Part shown: positions 58,525 through 64,000 of the stretch, piece by piece
Layout of the letters: each line of letters starts with the position of its first letter
Position numbering within the stretch: the first letter of the stretch is position 1
Position numbers and translations under genes: made by a program
Source of the DNA: Sphingobacteriales bacterium
Lineage (GTDB): Bacteria; Bacteroidota; Bacteroidia; Chitinophagales; Chitinophagaceae
Assembly (NCBI GenBank): GCA_024642285.1
Contig: JAHEBJ010000001.1
Location: 62,001-126,000 of the forward strand
DNA length: 64,000 nucleotides
Direction of reading: 5' to 3'
Notes under the pieces: generated by a model
What the model was told of the DNA's origin: nothing
Databases searched by the model: none
The model's input: the letters and a program-made list of their open reading frames with translations, nothing else

Positions 58525-59910
58525 TTATTTTTTATCCCCGCTGTTATTTCCGGAGCTTTGATTCCGGTTTTGGTTTTGCTGCCTGTTGGGGTTGTTATTC
58601 CTTTTATTTCGGTTGCCACCGCCTCCGCGGTTTTTATTTTGACTATTGCCAACGCCCTGCTGCTGATTACCACCACCGTCTTGATTTTGCGAACGGCTTT
58701 TTTGATTCCCCCCCCGGGGTGGCTGATTTTGTCCACCTTGCTGCCCTTGTCCCCGGCCCCTGTTTCTGCCTGGTTGGTTACCACCTCTTTCTTTATCTCT
58801 TCTTTTTCGGCTGGTTTTTTCCAGGCTTTTTAAACTTATCTGTCCTACCACATCCGCATAAACCGGTTCAATTTCTTTTGGTTTGCTGCTCACCACTTCA
58901 ACAGGTTCAAGATCGGCCGGACGAATACCTTGCTTGTTTAATTCTTTTATTTTTTTAACACGTTCTATAGTTAGCGGATATTGTTTGTTGCTGTCGGGCA
59001 TGGTGTACCACATCAGGTTGCGGAAAATATCTTTCTTCACCAAAAAAGCACGGCTTTTTTCCATCTCAATCATATCAGCATCTTCCGGAAAAAACTGCAA
59101 CGCATCCATATACGTATCCAGCTCATAATTTAAACAACATTTCAGACGGCCGCATTGCCCGCTAAGTTTTGTTTGGTTGATACTTAAATTCTGGTAACGT
59201 GCGGTGTTTGTATTTACACTTTTAAAATCGGTGAGCCAGCTGCTGCAACATAGCTCACGACCGCAACTGCCTATGCCACCTACTTTTCCGGCTTCCTGGC
59301 GGGCACCTATCTGGCGCATTTCCACCTTTACTTTAAATTCTGATGCGTATAATTTTATCAATTCCCTGAAGTCAACACGGTCATCGGCAATGTAAAAGAA
59401 AGTGGCTTTGCGGCTATCTGCCTGCACTTCTACCTCGGCCATTTTAAGCTCAAGTTTTAACTGGCGGGCCATGGCACGGCTGCGGATTAGTACATGTGCT
59501 TCACGGGCTTTCGATTCCAGCATTTTAGAAATATCAACATCGGTAGCACGGCGCAAAACTTTTTTAATGTCAGGGCTTTTTTCATCAACCCTATGTTTTT
59601 TCATTTGCAGGCGAACCAGTTCCCCGGTCATGTTAACCATTCCTACATCGAAACCGCTCACGCCTTCTACAGCAATCATGTCGCCTTTTTCGTAAAAATG
59701 TAAAGTGTTGTTTTTGAAAAAATCTTTACGGCTTCCATTGTTGAAACTTACTTCAATAATGCGACAGCCACTTTCAGGATCACTGAAAGGAAGATTGGCT
59801 AACCAATCATGTACATTCATGCGGTTGCAACCTCCGCTTGAGCAATTGCCATGACTTTGACAACCGCCGGGTGCGCCATCTTTACTTGTACCACAACTTC
59901 CACATCCCAT
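58525..59910 (-). CDS. ricT: PSP1/RicT (YaaT) family protein with long low-complexity RG/QN-rich tail
   Basis: IGSCGRELCCSSWL, KLSGQCGRLKCCLNYE, RAMARQLKLELKMAEVEVQ; tail GGNQPGRNRGRGQGQQGGQNQPPRGG... Confidence 0.92.
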   Translation of the reverse strand: MGCGSCGTSKDGAPGGCQSHGNCSSGGCNRMNVHDWLANLPFSDPESGCRIIEVSFNNGSRKDFFKNNTLHFYEKGDMIAVEGVSGFDVGMVNMTGELVRLQMKKHRVDEKSPDIKKVLRRATDVDISKMLESKAREAHVLIRSRAMARQLKLELKMAEVEVQADSRKATFFYIADDRVDFRELIKLYASEFKVKVEMRQIGARQEAGKVGGIGSCGRELCCSSWLTDFKSVNTNTARYQNLSINQTKLSGQCGRLKCCLNYELDTYMDALQFFPEDADMIEMEKSRAFLVKKDIFRNLMWYTMPDSNKQYPLTIERVKKIKELNKQGIRPADLEPVEVVSSKPKEIEPVYADVVGQISLKSLEKTSRKRRDKERGGNQPGRNRGRGQGQQGGQNQPPRGGNQKSRSQNQDGGGNQQQGVGNSQNKNRGGGGNRNKRNNNPNRQQNQNRNQSSGNNSGDKK

Positions 59911-59963
59911 ATCTGTAAAAATTAAAAAGTCAAAATTAAAAATTCTAAAGGAGGAGAATACCT

Positions 59964-60125
59964 ATGAGCCAGGCGGCAGAATTACTATTAAAGTTCATTG
60001 GCGTCTTGCACTTGCCGATGTTAAATCGGCATCCCGAATTTATTCGGGACTTAGTTGCTTTTTTCTACCCGGCAAGTAAAGTTCCACATGGGTATGCCGA
60101 TGAAAGGATTGCGACGCAACGATGA
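59964..60125 (+). other. Hairpin-rich intergenic element containing a 53-codon ORF (MSQAAELLLKFIGVLHLPMLNRHPEFIRDLVAFFYPASKVPHGYADERIATQR)
   Basis: ATG at 59964, TGA at 60123-60125, AAGGAGGAG upstream; stems TGCCGAT/ATCGGCA and TCCCGAAT/ATTCGGGA inside. Confidence 0.45.
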
Positions 60126-60215
60126 TGAATATTGTTGAAAAAGCTGGTATCAAAATATATAATACACAAACATCAACTCAAATCAGTAATTTCTGTTCCT
60201 CTGCTCAATTCCTCA

Positions 60216-61415
60216 TTAATTAACCAAAATTAACGATTTGTTGTTAATAATATGGTATAACCTGATGGAAAGGGCGTGAAACAGCATTTTTGCGTTGGCA
60301 TTACGCTCAATATAATAGCTGGCTTTGTTTAATTCGTTGATAATGGCTTCCTGCTGACTTAGAGAGCAGAGTTTGTTAAGTCTTTGGGCAAAATCGCTTG
60401 TCGATGTTCGTTGTTCGATGACCGATGCGTCCATTACCCGGAATCTTATAGCGTCTTCGAGCAGGTGAATAAAATATCTGAGGAATTGTTTTTGCTTTTC
60501 ACGGCCAATTTTAGCAGTGTCTTCAATCCATTTTACCTGGGCCACGGGACCTGTGCGGATTATTGCGTTCAGCCATTCTCTCAACATCAGTTCCCAATCA
60601 TCATCGGCGTGTTGTAATAATTGCAAAGCCTCCCGGTAATTACCTTCGGCAACAGCAGCAATCTGCTGTGCTTTTTCCATAGCAACTCCTGCATTTAATT
60701 CCAGCGATGCTTCTACTTCCAGATTGGTGAGCATAGGGATTTTTACCAATTGTGTTCTTGATAAAATTGTTGGCAGAATTAAGTCTTCATTTTCTGCAAC
60801 TAAAATGAACAATGTATTTGCCGGTGGCTCTTCCATCAGTTTTAGTAATTTATTTCCTTCCTTGCCTAAAAATTCTGGCATCCACATGATGAGTATTTTG
60901 TACTCGCTTTCAAAACTTTTTAAATTGAGCTTGTGGATGATATCGTTGCACTCATGTGCGGTGATGTTTCCCTGTTTATTTTCGGCGCCGATGAATTGTA
61001 GCCAGTCGTAAATATTACCGTATGGATTTTCTGTTATAAACTCACGCCACTCTTTTATAAAATCGGTGCTAATGGGTTTTTCTCCAGGTTTTTTTGTAAT
61101 GACGGGATAAGAAAAATGTATATCTGGATGAATGAGTTCGTTTGCTTTTTTGCAGGCGGGGCATGTTCCACAGGAATCGTTTCTTGTTTCTTGTTGGTCT
61201 GTTTCTGGTTTCTCGTTGGGGGCTGCAGCAAAGAGATCAACTTCTGCAGGCAAGGGTTTGCAGACAATGTATTGGGCAAATGCTAATGCTAGCTGCAGGG
61301 CTCCGCTACCTTCCTTTCCTAAAAACAATAAGGCGTGGCTCAGCCGGTTGTGCTGCACCATTTGTACCAGTTGCTCTTTGGTTTCTTTTTGGCCAGTTAT
61401 GGAATGGAATTGCAT
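60216..61415 (-). CDS. holB: DNA polymerase III delta' subunit
   Basis: HALLFLGKEGSGALQLALAFAQYI, Cys-rich CGTCPACKKANELIHPDIHF, KLMEEPPANTLFILVAENEDLILPTILSRTQLVKI. Confidence 0.93.
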   Translation of the reverse strand: MQFHSITGQKETKEQLVQMVQHNRLSHALLFLGKEGSGALQLALAFAQYIVCKPLPAEVDLFAAAPNEKPETDQQETRNDSCGTCPACKKANELIHPDIHFSYPVITKKPGEKPISTDFIKEWREFITENPYGNIYDWLQFIGAENKQGNITAHECNDIIHKLNLKSFESEYKILIMWMPEFLGKEGNKLLKLMEEPPANTLFILVAENEDLILPTILSRTQLVKIPMLTNLEVEASLELNAGVAMEKAQQIAAVAEGNYREALQLLQHADDDWELMLREWLNAIIRTGPVAQVKWIEDTAKIGREKQKQFLRYFIHLLEDAIRFRVMDASVIEQRTSTSDFAQRLNKLCSLSQQEAIINELNKASYYIERNANAKMLFHALSIRLYHIINNKSLILVN

Positions 61416-61475
61416 GACTGCAAATATAACAGATGTAAGGGGAGTTCAGAATACAAAAAAGCGTGTACGGAAAAG

Positions 61476-62021
61476 TTAAAGCTTCGAAATTATTTCCTCA
61501 CTCATCGGTTTTACATTGCTTTTGAAATGAGCAACTATTTGTCCATTTTCATCAATCAGGAATTTATTGAAGTTCCACGAGACCTTTGCGTTCATTACTC
61601 CATTTTGATTTTTTGTACATAGCCATTCATAGATAGGAGCGATGTCTTTTCCTTTCACAGATATTTTGGCGGCCATGGGGAATGTTACTCCATAATTCTT
61701 TTTACAGAATGCTTCAATCGTTTCGTTGCTGCCGGGCTCCTGCGAAAAAAAATTATTGGCGGGAAAACCAATTACTATCAGGCGGTCTTTATATTTTTTG
61801 TAAAGTTCTTCAAGTCCTTCGTATTGGGGAGTATAGCCACATTTGCTGGCAGTATTAACAATTAAAATCTTTTTTCCTTTAAAATCTGCAAAGTCAATCT
61901 CTCCGCCATCTAAAGATTCAACTTTAAAATCGTAAATAGATTTTGTCTGGAGATTGCTAGAATTTTCCGGAAGGAATGAATTTCCCAAAAAAAATGAAGC
62001 TATGGTCAGCAGTTTAAGCAC
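61476..62021 (-). CDS. Glutathione peroxidase family protein (Cys type), copy 1
   Basis: ILIVNTASKCGYTPQYEGLEELY, VIGFPANNFFSQEPGSNETI, VSWNFNKFLID. Confidence 0.93.
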   Translation of the reverse strand: MLKLLTIASFFLGNSFLPENSSNLQTKSIYDFKVESLDGGEIDFADFKGKKILIVNTASKCGYTPQYEGLEELYKKYKDRLIVIGFPANNFFSQEPGSNETIEAFCKKNYGVTFPMAAKISVKGKDIAPIYEWLCTKNQNGVMNAKVSWNFNKFLIDENGQIVAHFKSNVKPMSEEIISKL

Positions 62022-62024
62022 GGG

Positions 62025-62597
62025 TTATAATTTGCTTTTGATTTCATCACTCATCGGTTGAACCTTACTATTGAAGTAGTTTATTAAAGTTCCGTTCTCA
62101 TCCAATAAGAACTTTCCGAAATTCCAATTCACTTCCGCATCTAAAACACCGTTCTGATTTTTATTACAAAGCCATTTATATATCGGAGCCATATCTTCTC
62201 CTTTAACGGAAATTTTTGCAGCCATTGGAAAAGTTACACCGTAGTTCTTTTTGCAGAATTCTTTGATCTCTGCATTGCTGCCAGGTTCCTGTCCACCAAA
62301 ATTGTTGGCAGGGAATCCTACGATAACCAGTTTGTCTTTATAACTTTCGTATAATTTCTGAAGGTCTTCATACTGTGGTGTATTGCCACATTTGCTTGCA
62401 GTATTAACGATTAATATTTTCTTTCCTTTGAAAGTTGAAAAATCGATTGTCCCCCCTTCCAGGCCTTCAACTTTAAAATCGTAAATAGATTTTTCTGTAA
62501 CAATCTTTTTAGATGCCGAATTGTTTGCGACCTTAGTTTCGGCCGTTTTTAAATTACAGGAAAGTAAAACAGCGCTGATAGTTAATAGTTTAATCAT
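62025..62597 (-). CDS. Glutathione peroxidase family protein (Cys type), copy 2, putative lipoprotein
   Basis: ILIVNTASKCGNTPQYEDLQKLY, VGFPANNFGGQEPGSN, VNWNFGKFLLDENG; N-terminal LLSC lipobox-like sequence. Confidence 0.93.
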   Translation of the reverse strand: MIKLLTISAVLLSCNLKTAETKVANNSASKKIVTEKSIYDFKVEGLEGGTIDFSTFKGKKILIVNTASKCGNTPQYEDLQKLYESYKDKLVIVGFPANNFGGQEPGSNAEIKEFCKKNYGVTFPMAAKISVKGEDMAPIYKWLCNKNQNGVLDAEVNWNFGKFLLDENGTLINYFNSKVQPMSDEIKSKL

Positions 62598-62662
62598 TGA
62601 CTTATGCTTTAGTAGTTAATAACAATAGATTTACCGAATTGTTTATTCATCTGCAGTAAAAA

Positions 62663-64000
62663 TTACTGCCGTTCGTAGCAGCCCATATCAGGCGGACCAA
62701 CATTTCTGTTTTTATCGTCCAGGTCTTTTGGAAAGCCCGTTAATACTCCGGCATTGATCCCGGGAGCTCCTGCATTTTTTGTAACTCTGAAATCGAAGAT
62801 CTTTTTGTTAATGTCGATGCTGTCGAAAGAAGGATCAATATTATTTATATTTCCGGTAAGCACACTGTTTGAAGGATCATTTTGATTTCTGTAGATATTC
62901 CTATCAAACAAAACGGTAAATGTATTGCCGCCCTGTTTGTTGACTGTTATTTCATTGTTCACAATACCTTCACTGCCCCAAAATATACTGTTGCGGAACA
63001 CTGCATTCAAATCGGAAATTAATGTGCCGCCAGCCTGAACAGTATAATTATTTACAGTAAGCACAGGATTTTTGTGGGTAAGGTAATTAGTTGAATAAGA
63101 TGCAACCGTACAATGTGTAAAATTATAAACACCACCATAACTTAAAATAATATTGTTGCCACAATTGCTGATCAAACTGTTGTCGGCCAGCAAGCTGCTG
63201 TTTACACAAAGTATACCGGCATCATAAGCATTGTCAACAATACATTGATGTAAAATAAGTTTTGGGTTTGCATTAACGGAAGGCTTTTCAACAACAACAG
63301 CCTGGTAAGCATTTTTTACCACAGCATAACTAATTACATTGTCTTTGCTGCTGCCGCGGAAATAAATACCTGGCCAGCTGGCAGGAAGGTCTTTGTAATC
63401 TTTATCAAGCCTGTCGCCGGTAAATATAACGTTAGCTGCATGTGTTCCATTTACGGCTAATGTGCCATCCACAATAAATGGTGCGTCGGCATGTAAATAA
63501 ACTTTGCAACCGGCTTGAATAGTTAGCGAAGCCGTTGTGTCAATTCTGATACTTCCAAGAATAACATATGACAGCGCATTTGTCCAGACGACATTACCAG
63601 TGATAATCGTATTGCGTAAAAAAAATGCATTTTGTCCGAAAGCTTGCAATTGAACGTAACGGTCGTTCCCATTATAATTTATCAGGATGCTGTCGCTTAC
63701 AATAAAGGGGAGATTGGCTGCATTGGGATCGATGGTTACAGAAACAAATACATAGATACTGTCGTTCGCATTAATAACAAGGTCGTCTACTTCAGTTGTT
63801 GAAGCACCATCTACATTCATTTTATAAGCTGAGGTTACACCTCCCATCAGTTTTACTTTACTAAGTCGCAACTTCTGGCTGTTTTCGTTGATGATCTTGA
63901 ATGATTTGGTAACAGAGCCAGTTGTAGTAAAAACAGTGTCGTATTTTAAACTATCGGCAGTAATATAAAGTTGGGCAAATTCGCTGGTGATAAATGAATC
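62663..64000 (-). CDS. Right-handed beta-helix-like secreted protein, 5'-truncated by the window edge
   Basis: ORF track starts at a TTG (63871), but the frame stays open to 64000 (reads DSFITSEFAQLYITADSLKYDTVFTTTGSVTKSFKIINENSQKL-RLSKVKLMGG). C-terminus GFPKDLDDKNRNVGPPDMGCYERQ. Confidence 0.8.
   Translation of the reverse strand, partial: DSFITSEFAQLYITADSLKYDTVFTTTGSVTKSFKIINENSQKLRLSKVKLMGGVTSAYKMNVDGASTTEVDDLVINANDSIYVFVSVTIDPNAANLPFIVSDSILINYNGNDRYVQLQAFGQNAFFLRNTIITGNVVWTNALSYVILGSIRIDTTASLTIQAGCKVYLHADAPFIVDGTLAVNGTHAANVIFTGDRLDKDYKDLPASWPGIYFRGSSKDNVISYAVVKNAYQAVVVEKPSVNANPKLILHQCIVDNAYDAGILCVNSSLLADNSLISNCGNNIILSYGGVYNFTHCTVASYSTNYLTHKNPVLTVNNYTVQAGGTLISDLNAVFRNSIFWGSEGIVNNEITVNKQGGNTFTVLFDRNIYRNQNDPSNSVLTGNINNIDPSFDSIDINKKIFDFRVTKNAGAPGINAGVLTGFPKDLDDKNRNVGPPDMGCYERQ

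Noticed and set aside
58459-58833. 124-aa plus-strand hydrophobic ORF and 88-aa shifted minus-strand ORF
   Set aside because: Products of the low-complexity tail of ricT read in other frames.
59990-60130. Possible tRNA or IS remnant between ricT and holB
   Set aside because: Hairpins do not fit a tRNA cloverleaf; no transposase fragment or clear terminal repeats. Kept only as an sORF/structured repeat candidate.

Overview
The window reads as a chromosomal segment from a Bacteroidota bacterium, probably Chitinophagaceae-like. The taxonomy is inferred from family content and from TAnnTTTG-type -7 elements, not from a search. It is densely coding, about 50 genes on both strands, and mostly core or conserved-accessory. 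Gene content includes lutC-ftsH-rsfS divergent from birA, bcp, an M23 peptidase, carB, comEC, an OmpA-like protein, purH, an EamA transporter, lutB, a 2-oxoacid:acceptor oxidoreductase alpha subunit, an arginase/formimidoylglutamase-like protein, dacB, a PKD-repeat T9SS cargo-like protein, mutL, a GH3+beta-lactamase fusion, an ABC-HlyD-TolC export operon, an MHS-type MFS transporter + small 2-TM protein divergent from acs, a CRTAC1-like protein, an M16 peptidase, queA, an L,D-transpeptidase, an ECF sigma/anti-sigma/beta-barrel set, kbl, nth, ftsB/divIC-like, eno, a gldA-like ATPase, ricT (PSP1), holB, tandem glutathione peroxidases and a truncated beta-helix protein. I saw no rRNA, tRNA, CRISPR, prophage or intact IS element. 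The observations I rate most worth a second look are: (1) an export operon whose ABC ATPase has degenerate signature, Walker B and H-loop motifs and sits downstream of a small Cys-containing secreted protein; (2) a hairpin-rich intergenic element with a 53-codon ORF between holB and ricT, sharing motifs with a large inverted repeat in the acs/MFS divergent promoter; (3) an acs / 2-TM / MFS arrangement resembling acs-yjcH-actP; (4) an arginase-fold enzyme that seems to lack half of its metal ligands; (5) exact 288-bp periodicity in the PKD gene; (6) holB-ricT synteny with an RGG/QN-rich RicT tail; (7) CarB lacking its C-terminal allosteric domain.
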